Positions 24,338-33,319 of a stretch of DNA of 64,000 nt are shown here, one piece after another. Source of the DNA: Anaerolineales bacterium (lineage in GTDB: Bacteria; Chloroflexota; Anaerolineae; Anaerolineales; Villigracilaceae); contig JACZJC010000069.1 in NCBI GenBank assembly GCA_014860745.1, forward strand, positions 1-64,000, in the 5' to 3' direction. The notes beneath the pieces are model-generated. The model saw only the letters and a program-made list of their open reading frames with translations, did not search any database and was not told the DNA's origin. A program made the position numbers and the translations under genes. The stretch's first letter is position 1. Each line of letters opens with the position of its first letter.

Positions 24338-25722
24338 TGTCTTTGAAGTTAGTCTCTCCGCGCGTGGCTCCTCCATTGGACGAAGATTTCCGCCCAGCGA
24401 TTTTGGCGAATCAAAATTTTCGGCGTAAGGTTGAGCCTGTTGGGGAAGGATTAGTGATCGGCTTGGAAAGAAGCGGGGATGGATTTTCACGTGTCGAAAC
24501 AAAAGTTTATCCGCTGGGCCATCCAAATTTCGAATCCAATTATCAATATGTCGAACGCATTGTTAAGTTTTTGCTGTGGCAGCGCGGTGGACATACCTTG
24601 TATGTGGGCGGTTCCCCGATAGTTGCAGAATATTTGAAGAATGCCTACAGCGACCACGGCGCACAAAAATTTGACTATCACTTTATGGGGGAGCAAGTGT
24701 ACGAAAAGGAATTTTCCGTTGTTTGCTGCAGCGTGGATGAAGTACCCGCTTCACGCGAGACGGGGAAGCTGCTCGGCCGCAATTTGCAAGGTCATCGCAT
24801 TGGGTTTGACCTGGGTGCCTCAGACCGCAAAGTTTCTGCTGTGGTGGATGGGGCTTCCATCTACAGCGAGGAAGTGATCTGGGAGCCGCGCAAGAACACC
24901 GACCCCGAATATCACTACCGTGAGGTGATGACCGCGCTGAAAACTGCCGCCAGCAAAATGCCGCGTGTGGATGCAATTGGTGGCAGCTCTGCGGGTATCT
25001 ACATTGATAATCGCCCGATGGTGGCTTCGCTGTTCCGTGGGATTCCTCAGGATCAGTTTAGCGAGATCAAAAACATGTTCCTGCGCATTCGCGATGAGTT
25101 GGGCGTGCCGCTGGAAGTCATCAACGATGGTGATGTGACTGCGTTGGCAGGTTCCATGTCTATTGAAGATAACGGGATTTTGGGCATTGCTCTTGGCTCC
25201 AGTGAAGCGGCAGGTTATGTGAATATGGAAGGTCACATCATGGGCTGGCTGAATGAGTTGGCTTTTGCGCCGATTGATTACAGCCCGAATGCCCCCATGG
25301 AAGAATGGTCTGGTGACAAGGGCTGTGGCGCTTCTTATTTTTCACAACAATGCGTTTTCCGCCTTGCGCCTAAAGCAGGGATTGAGATCCCTGCGGATGT
25401 GACCGATGCAGAGAAGTTGAAATTCGTGCAGGAAAAGTTGGAAGCAGGTCACGAAGGCGCATTGAAGATTTGGCAAAGCATGGGTATCTACCTTGGTTAT
25501 GGCATTGCTCATTATGCCGATTTTTATGACATCAAGCATGTTCTGATCCTTGGCCGCTGCACTTCTGGCCGTGGTGGCAACTTGTTGCTTGAAGGCGCGA
25601 ACAAAGTCTTTGAAACAGAATTTCCTGAATTGATTGGAAAGATCGAATTGCACCTGCCTGATGAAAAAATACGCCGCGTTGGACAATCTGTTGCGGCGGC
25701 GAGTTTGCCAGTCGTTGAATAG
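24337..25722 (+). CDS. ROK-like sugar kinase
   Basis: 461 residues of the actin/hexokinase-like ATPase fold. Phosphate loops are GFDLGASDRKVSAVVDG near residue 150 and LGIALGSSEAAGYVN near 285; NDGDVTALAG carries the likely catalytic Asp. It is longer than standard ROK kinases, with about 140 extra N-terminal residues of unknown role. Probably phosphorylates the sugar imported by the ABC system, feeding the SIS isomerase. The ATG overlaps the previous stop. Confidence 0.8.
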   Translation: MSLKLVSPRVAPPLDEDFRPAILANQNFRRKVEPVGEGLVIGLERSGDGFSRVETKVYPLGHPNFESNYQYVERIVKFLLWQRGGHTLYVGGSPIVAEYLKNAYSDHGAQKFDYHFMGEQVYEKEFSVVCCSVDEVPASRETGKLLGRNLQGHRIGFDLGASDRKVSAVVDGASIYSEEVIWEPRKNTDPEYHYREVMTALKTAASKMPRVDAIGGSSAGIYIDNRPMVASLFRGIPQDQFSEIKNMFLRIRDELGVPLEVINDGDVTALAGSMSIEDNGILGIALGSSEAAGYVNMEGHIMGWLNELAFAPIDYSPNAPMEEWSGDKGCGASYFSQQCVFRLAPKAGIEIPADVTDAEKLKFVQEKLEAGHEGALKIWQSMGIYLGYGIAHYADFYDIKHVLILGRCTSGRGGNLLLEGANKVFETEFPELIGKIELHLPDEKIRRVGQSVAAASLPVVE

Positions 25723-25731
25723 GAAATGATG

Positions 25732-26580
25732 ATGAAGTTTCACTTAGATACAGCCGAAGTTTATGTTCCAGATAATACTCCTGTGGAGGAGGCGCTTGCC
25801 CGCACCACGCATTTGTGCATTGCTGCCCATCAGGATGATATTGAGATCATGTCTGCCCAGCCGATCATTGAATGTTTTCAGCAGAAGGATAAATGGTTTA
25901 CAGGCGTTGTTGTGACTGATGGACGCGGTTCTCCACGGGATGATCTATATAAAGAATACAGCGACGACGAGATGCGTCTGGTTCGTTTTAAGGAACAGCG
26001 CAAGGCGGCGTATGTTGGCGAGTATTCTGCACAGGTGATGCTGGATATACCCAGCAAGATCATCAAAAATGTTTCGAGAAATGAGCCTGTGGAGGATCTG
26101 GTTGCCTTGTTTCGGGCTACGAAGCCTCGGGTGGTGTATACGCATAACCTTGCAGACAAGCACGACACGCATGTTGGCGTCGCTCTCAGGGCGATTGCTG
26201 CCCTGAGAAAACTGGATCAGGCTGAACGTCCCGAAAGAGTCGTTGGATGCGAAGTCTGGCGCGCGCTGGATTGGATGGTCGATCCAGATAAAGTGTTGAT
26301 GAATGTCTCCGATCATGAAAATCTGCAGTTCGCTTTATTGGGTGTGTTTGATTCGCAGATCGCCGGGGGAAAACGGTATGACCTTGCTTCGATGGGGCGC
26401 CGCCGTGCCAATGCCACGTACTTTGAGTCGCATGGTGTGGACGCCACGACCGGGCTGTCTTACGCGATGGATATGACTCCCTTGATGAACGATGCCGGGA
26501 AAAATCCCGCCCAGTTCACGCAGGAGTTTATCCAACGCTTTGCACAGGATGTAAACGAACGTATTGGCAGGATGAGTTAA
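25732..26580 (+). CDS. PIG-L/LmbE-family deacetylase of the sugar operon
   Basis: 282 residues. The zinc motif AHQDDIE (near residue 31) and a HDTHVGVALRA motif near 145 are those of PIG-L deacetylases, which remove N-acetyl groups from GlcNAc-containing molecules. Three ATGs stand in a row (25726, 25729, 25732); the third is best spaced from AGGA. It lies between a sugar kinase and the transporter genes, which suggests an N-acetylated amino sugar or conjugate as substrate. Confidence 0.88.
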   Translation: MKFHLDTAEVYVPDNTPVEEALARTTHLCIAAHQDDIEIMSAQPIIECFQQKDKWFTGVVVTDGRGSPRDDLYKEYSDDEMRLVRFKEQRKAAYVGEYSAQVMLDIPSKIIKNVSRNEPVEDLVALFRATKPRVVYTHNLADKHDTHVGVALRAIAALRKLDQAERPERVVGCEVWRALDWMVDPDKVLMNVSDHENLQFALLGVFDSQIAGGKRYDLASMGRRRANATYFESHGVDATTGLSYAMDMTPLMNDAGKNPAQFTQEFIQRFAQDVNERIGRMS

Positions 26581-26689
26581 CAATTTCCTGGATTTTTCAT
26601 TATCCAGCAGAAAGGAGGTTGATCAAGTCAATCATTCCTGCATCGAGTTTTTGCTTCAAAATGTTTTCAAAACTAAAAGGAGAAGAAAG

Positions 26690-28051
26690 ATGAAGAATAA
26701 ACTGTTCGTTATGTTGTCCGTTTTGATTTTGGCCAGCCTCTTGCTTTCTGCTTGCGGCACTCCCGCAACTGAGGCGCCCGCTGTTGCGACTGAGGCTCCT
26801 GCTGCTGCCACCGAGGCCCCAGCTGCCACAGAAGCTCCCACTGCTGAAGAGATCACCCTTACCCTGGGTTCCTGGCGTGTTGACGATGTTGCCGCATGGG
26901 AAGTGATCACCGCTGCCTTCCATGAGGAGTATCCCAACATCACCGTGAAGTTCGACCCCACCAATCCTCCTGATTACAATGCGACGCTTCGCACCCAGCT
27001 CGAAACTGGTACGGGTCCCGATCTGTATTTCGTCCGCTCCTTTGCCACTGGACGTGAACTGTTCGATGCTGGCTACGTCGCTTCCCTAAAAGACCTGCCT
27101 GGCATTACCGACACCTTCAGCGATGGCTCCCGCGCTCCGTGGTCAACCGAAGATGGTGAATCCTATGCTGTGCCGATCATTGCAGTTTCACATGGTATTT
27201 ACTACAATAAGGATATCTTCGCTGCGAATGGCATCGAAATCCCCACCACATGGGAAGAGTTGATGACTGCCTCGCAAACCCTTTTGGACGCTGGCATCAT
27301 TCCCTTCGCCAACGGCACCAAGGACGCTTGGGACATCAACGAAGTTGTGATGATGCAGTTCATCCCCAGCAACATCGGCGGCTACGAAGGTCGCATGGCT
27401 TATTTGAACGGCGAACGCTGCTTCAACAGCGAGGAAATGGTTGCCTCCTTCCAGCAGATTGCCGACATGCAGCCCTTCCTGCCGACAGGCTTTGAAGCCA
27501 CCAGCTACTACGACTCTGCCCAACTGTTCGCGCAGGGTCAGGCTGCGATGATGCTCGATGGTTCCTGGAGCATTGGACCCTTCGAGAAGGACGCCACTGA
27601 CTTCGAATGGGGCGTTTTCTATCCGCCCGCTCTCGAAGGCAAAGATCAATATGTGACCTTCCACGTGGATGCCGCCATCGGCGCAAATGCCGCCTCCCCC
27701 AACCTCGAAGCCGCGATGACCTTCCTCGAATGGCTTGAATCCCCGACCTTTGCCGAACTGCTCGGCAACAACCTGCCTGGCTTCTTCCCGCTGACCAAGG
27801 ATGTTCCTACTTTGAGTGACCCGATTGCTGCCGACTTCATGGCTTTCAACGACGCCGCCAAGGGTGTGGATATCCGCTTCGTTTGGGAAAAACTGCTTGC
27901 TGCCCCCTCCGGCAACGTGGATGCCTATACCTCTCTCAACAACAACGTGATCGCTGTTTTGAAGGGCGAGAAGACTCCTCAGGAAGCTGCCGACGCGTTC
28001 AACTCTGATTTAGCCGCCTGGTATGAACCTGCCGCAGGCTGCGCGCCCTAG
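26690..28051 (+). CDS. Sugar ABC transporter substrate-binding lipoprotein
   Basis: 453 residues. Signal peptide with lipobox LLLSAC, Cys22 being the lipidated residue. A linker of (A)TEAP repeats (about 25-52) tethers the binding domain to the membrane. The rest matches extracellular solute-binding family 1: LTLGSWRVDD, FDPTNPPDYNATLRTQLETGTGPDL, DAGIIPFANGTKDAW and ...FAQGQAAMMLDGSWSIG. AAAGGAG precedes the ATG. It delivers a sugar to the two permeases encoded next. Confidence 0.94.
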   Translation: MKNKLFVMLSVLILASLLLSACGTPATEAPAVATEAPAAATEAPAATEAPTAEEITLTLGSWRVDDVAAWEVITAAFHEEYPNITVKFDPTNPPDYNATLRTQLETGTGPDLYFVRSFATGRELFDAGYVASLKDLPGITDTFSDGSRAPWSTEDGESYAVPIIAVSHGIYYNKDIFAANGIEIPTTWEELMTASQTLLDAGIIPFANGTKDAWDINEVVMMQFIPSNIGGYEGRMAYLNGERCFNSEEMVASFQQIADMQPFLPTGFEATSYYDSAQLFAQGQAAMMLDGSWSIGPFEKDATDFEWGVFYPPALEGKDQYVTFHVDAAIGANAASPNLEAAMTFLEWLESPTFAELLGNNLPGFFPLTKDVPTLSDPIAADFMAFNDAAKGVDIRFVWEKLLAAPSGNVDAYTSLNNNVIAVLKGEKTPQEAADAFNSDLAAWYEPAAGCAP

Positions 28052-28065
28052 TTCGCTGAAATCTA

Positions 28066-28095
28066 TTGGCAGGGATGGGAAACCATCCCTGCCAA
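28066..28095 (+). other. 13-bp hairpin with GAAA tetraloop between binding protein and permease genes
   Basis: TTGGCAGGGATGG pairs perfectly with CCATCCCTGCCAA around GAAA (a GNRA-type loop). No T run follows, so it is not a full terminator. It probably stabilises the upstream mRNA or reduces read-through so that the binding protein is made in excess. Confidence 0.8.
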
Positions 28096-28113
28096 CTTAC
28101 AAGAGGAGAGATG

Positions 28114-29076
28114 ATGAGCCAGACGATGTCTTCAGCAAAAAGAAGGGAGGGATTATTCAGTAACGAGAATCGCCGCAAGATCACCTGGGTGCTGTTCCTG
28201 CTTCCAGCCCTGCTCATTTACCTGACCTTCATGGCAGTGCCCCTCTTCGACTCATTGCGTCTTAGTTTGTATCAGGGGGAAGGCTATACACCAACAACCT
28301 TTGTCGGCTTTCAGAATTACATTGACCTGTTTACCAACCAGCTCTGGCGGGGAAAGTTTTTTGGTGCAGTTCGGCATACATTCATCTTTTTTGCCATTCA
28401 TATGGTGGTGCAAAACAGCCTGGGGTTGTTGTTCGCGAACTTATTATCTTCTGATTTTAAGGGCAGGAATTTTTTCCGCACGATCATTTTTACGCCTGCC
28501 ACTTTATCCGTTCTGGTTACTGGCTTTCTTTGGACGTTGATCCTGAATCCGAACTGGGGGGCGGTGAATAAAATTCTTGTCGCAATGGATTTGAGGCAAT
28601 GGGCGCTGCCCTGGCTGGGCCGGGAAAACCTGGCGTTGCCCATTATTTCATTGGTATCCAGTTGGCAGTGGGTGGGAATGCCAACAGTGATGTTTCTGGC
28701 GGGGTTGATGGGAATTTCAGACGAATTGCTGGAAGCGGCCCGCATCGATGGAGCTTCAGAATGGGATATTTTTTGGAGAATCAAATTCCCGTTATTGAAG
28801 CCCATAATCGGTATCGTTTCGATTTTGACCTTTGTGGACAATTTCAATGCCTTCGATGTCATTTACGCGATGGCAGGAGCAAGGGGTGAGCCATCTTATT
28901 CCACAGATCTGCTGGCCACCCTCTTCTACCGAACTGGCATTGCGGGGGAGCACCCCGTTGGTATTCCAAATATGGGCATGGGTGCGGCAATTGCCACGGT
29001 CACATTCTTGATTTTGATGGCTGGCGTATTGTTCTGGCTGTATTTGTCCCGCCGACAATTGGCGGAAGAAGCATAG
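28114..29076 (+). CDS. Sugar ABC transporter permease (MalF/UgpA type)
   Basis: 320 residues with six membrane helices. The EAA loop is clear: LLEAARIDGASEWDIFWRIKFPLLKP. Two ATGs (28111, 28114) follow GAGGAG; the second has the better spacing. It pairs with the next permease to form the channel. No ATPase gene is nearby, so a shared MsmX-type ATPase encoded elsewhere is expected. Confidence 0.94.
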   Translation: MSQTMSSAKRREGLFSNENRRKITWVLFLLPALLIYLTFMAVPLFDSLRLSLYQGEGYTPTTFVGFQNYIDLFTNQLWRGKFFGAVRHTFIFFAIHMVVQNSLGLLFANLLSSDFKGRNFFRTIIFTPATLSVLVTGFLWTLILNPNWGAVNKILVAMDLRQWALPWLGRENLALPIISLVSSWQWVGMPTVMFLAGLMGISDELLEAARIDGASEWDIFWRIKFPLLKPIIGIVSILTFVDNFNAFDVIYAMAGARGEPSYSTDLLATLFYRTGIAGEHPVGIPNMGMGAAIATVTFLILMAGVLFWLYLSRRQLAEEA

Positions 29077-29092
29077 ATCGGGAAAATAAACC

Positions 29093-29920
29093 ATGCGAAG
29101 ACAAAAACTCAACCAGGTGCTTACCTATATTCTGCTGACCATCTGGTCGGTAATCGTGCTCTTCCCGCTGTGGACATTGATCATCAATTCCTTCAAGCCG
29201 CAAAAGGAAATTTTTAAGGACCCATTCGGTTTTCCAAAGGACTTCACCTTTGATGGATATATCGCGGCGTGGAAAACGGGCCGTTTTGACTTGTATTTCA
29301 CCAACTCACTCATCGTCACGGTTCTCTCTTTGACCTTTATTCTGCTCGTCGGTTCGATGGCAGCCTACGCGCTGGCAAAGTGGAAATCTCCTGTGGCGAA
29401 TTTTCTGTATGTTTTCTTCATTGCGGGATTAATGATCCCCATCCGTCTGGGGACGATTGACCTGGTGCGCCTGATCAAAGCCCTGAACTTGCAGGACACC
29501 ATCTGGAGCCTGATCCCCGTCTATGTGGCGATGGGCATACCGATAGCTACCTTCGTACTGACGGCGTTCATCAAAGAATTGCCTGGTGAAATGTTCGATG
29601 CCGCAAAAGTGGATGGTGCTTCCGAGTGGCAAATTTACAGCAGGATCGTCCTGCCGTTGATGCGCCCTGCGCTTGCCACAGTTGCCATCTTCAATATGAT
29701 CAAAATCTGGAATGACTTCTGGTTCCCGCTGGTTTTCATCCGCTCTGAAGAGTCGCGGACTGTGGCTTTGGGTGTTTCCCTATTATTTGGTCAATACCGC
29801 ACCGACTGGACGCGCGCGCTCGCAGTGCTTTCTCTGGCGGCAGTGCCGTTGTTGATTTTGTATGTGCTGCTGGCCCGTGAATTTATCAAGGGGTTAACTG
29901 CTGGTGCTGTGAAAGGATAA
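29093..29920 (+). CDS. Sugar ABC transporter permease (MalG/UgpE type)
   Basis: 275 residues with six helices and the EAA loop PGEMFDAAKVDGASEWQIYSRIVLPLMRP. The N-terminal LFPLWTLIINSFKPQKEIF is typical of MalG-like subunits. Seventeen bases separate it from the first permease and three from the following gene. Confidence 0.94.
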   Translation: MRRQKLNQVLTYILLTIWSVIVLFPLWTLIINSFKPQKEIFKDPFGFPKDFTFDGYIAAWKTGRFDLYFTNSLIVTVLSLTFILLVGSMAAYALAKWKSPVANFLYVFFIAGLMIPIRLGTIDLVRLIKALNLQDTIWSLIPVYVAMGIPIATFVLTAFIKELPGEMFDAAKVDGASEWQIYSRIVLPLMRPALATVAIFNMIKIWNDFWFPLVFIRSEESRTVALGVSLLFGQYRTDWTRALAVLSLAAVPLLILYVLLAREFIKGLTAGAVKG

Positions 29921-29923
29921 CGA

Positions 29924-31105
29924 ATGAATGGACGTGAACGCGTTGCCCTGGCAATGCAGCACAAGGAACCAGATCGGGTTCCTGTCATGTCTCAACTGGC
30001 TCTTGGACATTATTTTTTGAATGCGGGACTTGCTCCGCATGAAATTTGGTTTACCAGTGAAGGCTTTGCCGAAGCGCTGGTTACGATGCAAAGGCGCTAT
30101 CGTTTCGACGGTATTTTAATCAACCTGCCAGGCCGCCCACGGGATGTGTTGAATCTGATTCAAAAAGTGGAGAAAACTAAAAAAGGTGAAGTGGTCACCT
30201 GGCGCAATGGGCATGTCACTCTTATTCCGTGGGATGACAACGCTCAATATGTGTATCCCGCCCACCCCGAATTGCAGCCACGCGCAGACTTGAAAACACT
30301 CGACCCAGATCATCTCGAAATGATCGACCAATACCCAGGTTATGTTTGGAATACGTATCACATCCCCTGGATCGCAGATAAAAAAGACCTCGGCCCGATG
30401 AGCGAGGTCCCTGATTATTTTTTGGATACCATCAACCTTGTGCGGGCGAAGACGAATGGTGAGATTTCCGTACACGGCGAAGTGTTCTCTCCCTTCACGC
30501 ATTATCTTGAATTGATCGGCTACCAGAACGCCATCATCGGTTTGGTGAAGAACAAGGAAAAGGTTCAGGCGTTGCTGGAGAGACTTGCAGATGCGACGAT
30601 TGCCTGGGCGATTGCGCAAGCCAAAGCGGGGGTGGATGCGGTCTTGATCTCATCCGCATTTGCAGGCGGCGGATTTATCTCCCCGAAGATGTATGCCGAA
30701 TATGTTCTTCCTTATGAAAAGAAAGTTGCAGAGGCAGTGAAGGTATTCAACATTCCCGTGTATACACACACTTGCGGAAAGATCGGTGACAGGCTGGGGT
30801 TGATGGAGCAAACGGGCACGATGGGAATTGATACGCTTGACCCGCATCCGTTGGGGAATGTGGAATTGGCTGATGCCAAGCAGGGAGTGGGGCAACGCCT
30901 CTTTCTTAAGGGAAATATGAATTCTGTTTCGATCTTGGAATACACCACGAAAGAGGAAGTGATCGCCGAAGCAACCGAGCGTATTCAGATTGGTAAACCA
31001 GGCGGCGGATATATTCTCAGTTCAGCATGTTCCATCGCACCGCGTGTGGAGCCGTGGAAGATCGAGTTGTTTGCTCCACTTGCCGACGAGATCGGAACGT
31101 ACTAG
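29924..31105 (+). CDS. Uroporphyrinogen decarboxylase/MtaA-type methyltransferase family protein
   Basis: 393 residues of the UroD TIM-barrel superfamily. The zinc-site pattern of MtaA/MtbA cobamide methyltransferases is present: His282-x-Cys284 and Cys369. That favours a thiol or corrinoid methyl-transfer role rather than heme synthesis. UroD-like proteins recur in sugar operons of Chloroflexota-type bacteria with unknown function; removal of a methyl group from an O-methylated sugar is a possibility, not shown. It sits between the permease and SIS genes with 3-base gaps. Confidence 0.8.
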   Translation: MNGRERVALAMQHKEPDRVPVMSQLALGHYFLNAGLAPHEIWFTSEGFAEALVTMQRRYRFDGILINLPGRPRDVLNLIQKVEKTKKGEVVTWRNGHVTLIPWDDNAQYVYPAHPELQPRADLKTLDPDHLEMIDQYPGYVWNTYHIPWIADKKDLGPMSEVPDYFLDTINLVRAKTNGEISVHGEVFSPFTHYLELIGYQNAIIGLVKNKEKVQALLERLADATIAWAIAQAKAGVDAVLISSAFAGGGFISPKMYAEYVLPYEKKVAEAVKVFNIPVYTHTCGKIGDRLGLMEQTGTMGIDTLDPHPLGNVELADAKQGVGQRLFLKGNMNSVSILEYTTKEEVIAEATERIQIGKPGGGYILSSACSIAPRVEPWKIELFAPLADEIGTY

Positions 31106-31108
31106 GCC

Positions 31109-32146
31109 ATGACTCTATATTCTGAAATTAGCGAGCAACCCGAACGCATCAAGTCTTTGCTGTCTTCCCAAAAGAAGACTGTGGAAAAGATCGCCGCTGA
31201 AATTCAAAAGCGGGATATCCAGTATGTGTTCCTCGCGGCGCGCGGGACATCAGATAACGCGGGCCGGTACGCTAATTATTTGCTGGGCGCATTAAATGGA
31301 TTGCCGCTTGCACTGGCAACACCATCCCTGTTCACCTATTACAAACAACCGCCGAAATTGAAAAATGCCCTGGTGGTCGGTATTTCACAATCTGGAAAAT
31401 CTCCTGATATTGTCAGTGTGTTGGAGGAGGGGAAGCGGCAGGGGTGCGCGACGCTTGCCATTACGAATGAGCCAAACTCTGACCTTGCGAACATCTCGGA
31501 TTTTGTGCTTGATATTCAAGCGGGTGCAGAAAAAGCAGTTGCGGCCACCAAAACCTATACTACCGAATTAATGTCTGTTGCGATGCTTTCCGCGGCGATG
31601 ACTGGTAATAAAAAATATTGGAATGAACTGCATAAACTCCCAGGCTGGATGAAGCAAACTTTAAAACAGGATGCTTTTATTTCACAAGTGGCACAGCGTT
31701 ATCGTTACATGAAACAGACCATTGTGCTTGGGCGTGGATTCAACTATGCCACTGCCTTTGAATGGGCTTTGAAATTAAAGGAATTAACTTATATTATTGC
31801 TGAGCCGTATTCCTCTGCTGATTTTGCACACGGACCGATTGCCATGGTGGAAAGCGGCTATCCCGTTTTTGCAGTGGCACCCAAAGGAAAGGTGTTTGAT
31901 TCGATGCTGCAAATGCTCAAGCGTCTGAAGGATGATATTTCCGCCGAGTTGGTGGTCATCTCGAATGACAAGAGGGCGCTCTCCCTTGCCCAGGTGCCAT
32001 TGACGATTCCTGTGGATGTGCCCGAATGGCTTTCGCCTTTGGTGAGTATTCTCCCCGCCCAGTTGTTTGCATATCACCTTACCCTGGCAAAAGGATATGA
32101 CACAGAACATCCGCGCAGCATTCGCAAAGTGACGGAGACCAGATAA
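31109..32146 (+). CDS. SIS-domain sugar isomerase/deaminase (GlmS C-terminal or AgaS type)
   Basis: 345 residues with two SIS folds. Domain 1 has RGTSDNAGRYANYLLGALNG and VGISQSGKSPDIVSVLEEG, domain 2 has LGRGFNYATAFEWALKLKEL and AEPYSSADFAHGPIAMVE, all like the isomerase half of glucosamine-6-phosphate synthase. The glutaminase half is absent, so it should act as an amino-sugar-phosphate isomerase or deaminase. Together with the kinase and deacetylase it completes a route from an N-acetylated amino sugar to fructose-6-phosphate or similar. Confidence 0.9.
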   Translation: MTLYSEISEQPERIKSLLSSQKKTVEKIAAEIQKRDIQYVFLAARGTSDNAGRYANYLLGALNGLPLALATPSLFTYYKQPPKLKNALVVGISQSGKSPDIVSVLEEGKRQGCATLAITNEPNSDLANISDFVLDIQAGAEKAVAATKTYTTELMSVAMLSAAMTGNKKYWNELHKLPGWMKQTLKQDAFISQVAQRYRYMKQTIVLGRGFNYATAFEWALKLKELTYIIAEPYSSADFAHGPIAMVESGYPVFAVAPKGKVFDSMLQMLKRLKDDISAELVVISNDKRALSLAQVPLTIPVDVPEWLSPLVSILPAQLFAYHLTLAKGYDTEHPRSIRKVTETR

Positions 32147-32175
32147 GAGCAGGCATCCCCTGCTCTTATTTCTTA
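32143..32175 (+). terminator. Intrinsic terminator of the sugar operon
   Basis: ATAAGAGCAGG (32143-32153) pairs with CCTGCTCTTAT (32159-32169) and is followed by TTCTT. The stem includes the stop codon of the SIS gene. Confidence 0.8.
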
Positions 32176-32284
32176 AAGATTGGTGCAATGCCGGGGTTTT
32201 GGGTGATAATCACAAACTAAGTTGACGAGCCCAATGGGCGGCAGTCTTAATTTCAACCCGCTAAGAACGGGAACAGGAGACCGA

Positions 32285-33256
32285 ATGCGTGTTTGTGTCC
32301 TTTCCGATGAAATGCTTGCCGATTTTGACCCCTCTCCATTTTTAATAGGCTACGAATGGGAATTGGTGACCTTGACCGCGCCCGTGTTGGAAAAGATCCG
32401 CTCGCTGGCCGAGAGTAATAAATTTGACCTCTATCTGAATGTCTGTGAAGGCTATGAGTTTGAAGACGAAGAGGATGATGAATGGGGGTATCAGGCCATC
32501 GAAGTGGTGGATGCCCTGGAGAAGCTTAAACTTCCTTTCACAGGGGCGGACTCCAATTGCTTCGACCCGGCCCGCGAGGAGATGCAAACTGTTGCAGATG
32601 CAAATGGCATTGGATTCGCGAAAGGATATCAGGTCAGGAATGCGGAGGAGGCGGAGAAGCTGGTTAAGAATCTGCGTTTTCCCATCATGGTCAAGCACCC
32701 CAAGAGCTATGGCAGCATGGGTATGATCAAGGAATCGCGTGCGGATACCCACGAGCAGGTCCTGGCCCAGGTTGATCGTATTTGCTCGGAGTTTGGCGCA
32801 GCGCGGATGGAGGAGTTTATTATCGGCAAGGAATTCAATGTGCTGGTGGTGGAGAATGCTGAAGATTTGAGCCATCCCTTTGTGTATCCACCTGCGGAGC
32901 TGGTCTTCCCTCCCGATGAAGAATTCTGGCATACCGACATAAAATGGAATTACGATGTGCCCTTCGATTTCAAGGAAGTGACCGATCCGCACCTGATTGC
33001 CCGCCTGCAAGATACCGGCAGGCGCATGTTTCTTGCCATGGGCATCTCTGGTTATGGCCGCTGTGACATCCGTATGAATGAAAAGGGTGAATTATTCATT
33101 CTTGAAATCAACCCGAATCCTGCCATTATGCTGCAACCCAAGGAATACGGCCCTGCGGATTATATGATCCTGTATGATAAAGATGGATATAAGGCCTTCT
33201 TTGAAAGAATATTCAGTGCTGCATTTCTCAGGCACAGGATGAGATCTGAGACATAA
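32285..33256 (+). CDS. ATP-grasp ligase (D-Ala-D-Ala ligase-like)
   Basis: 323 residues. The N-terminal part (DLYLNVCEGYEFEDEEDDEWGYQ) resembles the first domain of D-alanine-D-alanine ligases. The ATP-grasp core shows VKHPKSYGSMGMI, MEEFIIGKEFNVLVVEN and GRCDIRMNEKGELFILEINPNP with the Mg ligands. GGAG precedes the ATG. It stands alone between two terminators and is not next to cell-wall genes, so it may join amino acids or peptides in another pathway. Confidence 0.85.
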   Translation: MRVCVLSDEMLADFDPSPFLIGYEWELVTLTAPVLEKIRSLAESNKFDLYLNVCEGYEFEDEEDDEWGYQAIEVVDALEKLKLPFTGADSNCFDPAREEMQTVADANGIGFAKGYQVRNAEEAEKLVKNLRFPIMVKHPKSYGSMGMIKESRADTHEQVLAQVDRICSEFGAARMEEFIIGKEFNVLVVENAEDLSHPFVYPPAELVFPPDEEFWHTDIKWNYDVPFDFKEVTDPHLIARLQDTGRRMFLAMGISGYGRCDIRMNEKGELFILEINPNPAIMLQPKEYGPADYMILYDKDGYKAFFERIFSAAFLRHRMRSET

Positions 33257-33295
33257 AAGAGAGAGTCCGCGCCAATCGCGGACTCTCTCTTTTAT
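33253..33295. terminator. Long bidirectional terminator hairpin
   Basis: ATAAAAGAGAGAGTCCGCG and CGCGGACTCTCTCTTTTAT form a 19-bp stem around a 5-base loop. It ends the ATP-grasp gene and, reading the other way, the lipoprotein gene. Confidence 0.92.
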
Positions 33296-33319
33296 GTTGC
33301 CGTTTTGGAAGTGGACAAA

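Noticed and set aside
26634-26692. Short TTG-started leader frame before the sugar-binding protein
   Set aside because: The AGGAGG is directly against the TTG with no spacing and the peptide has no recognisable feature.
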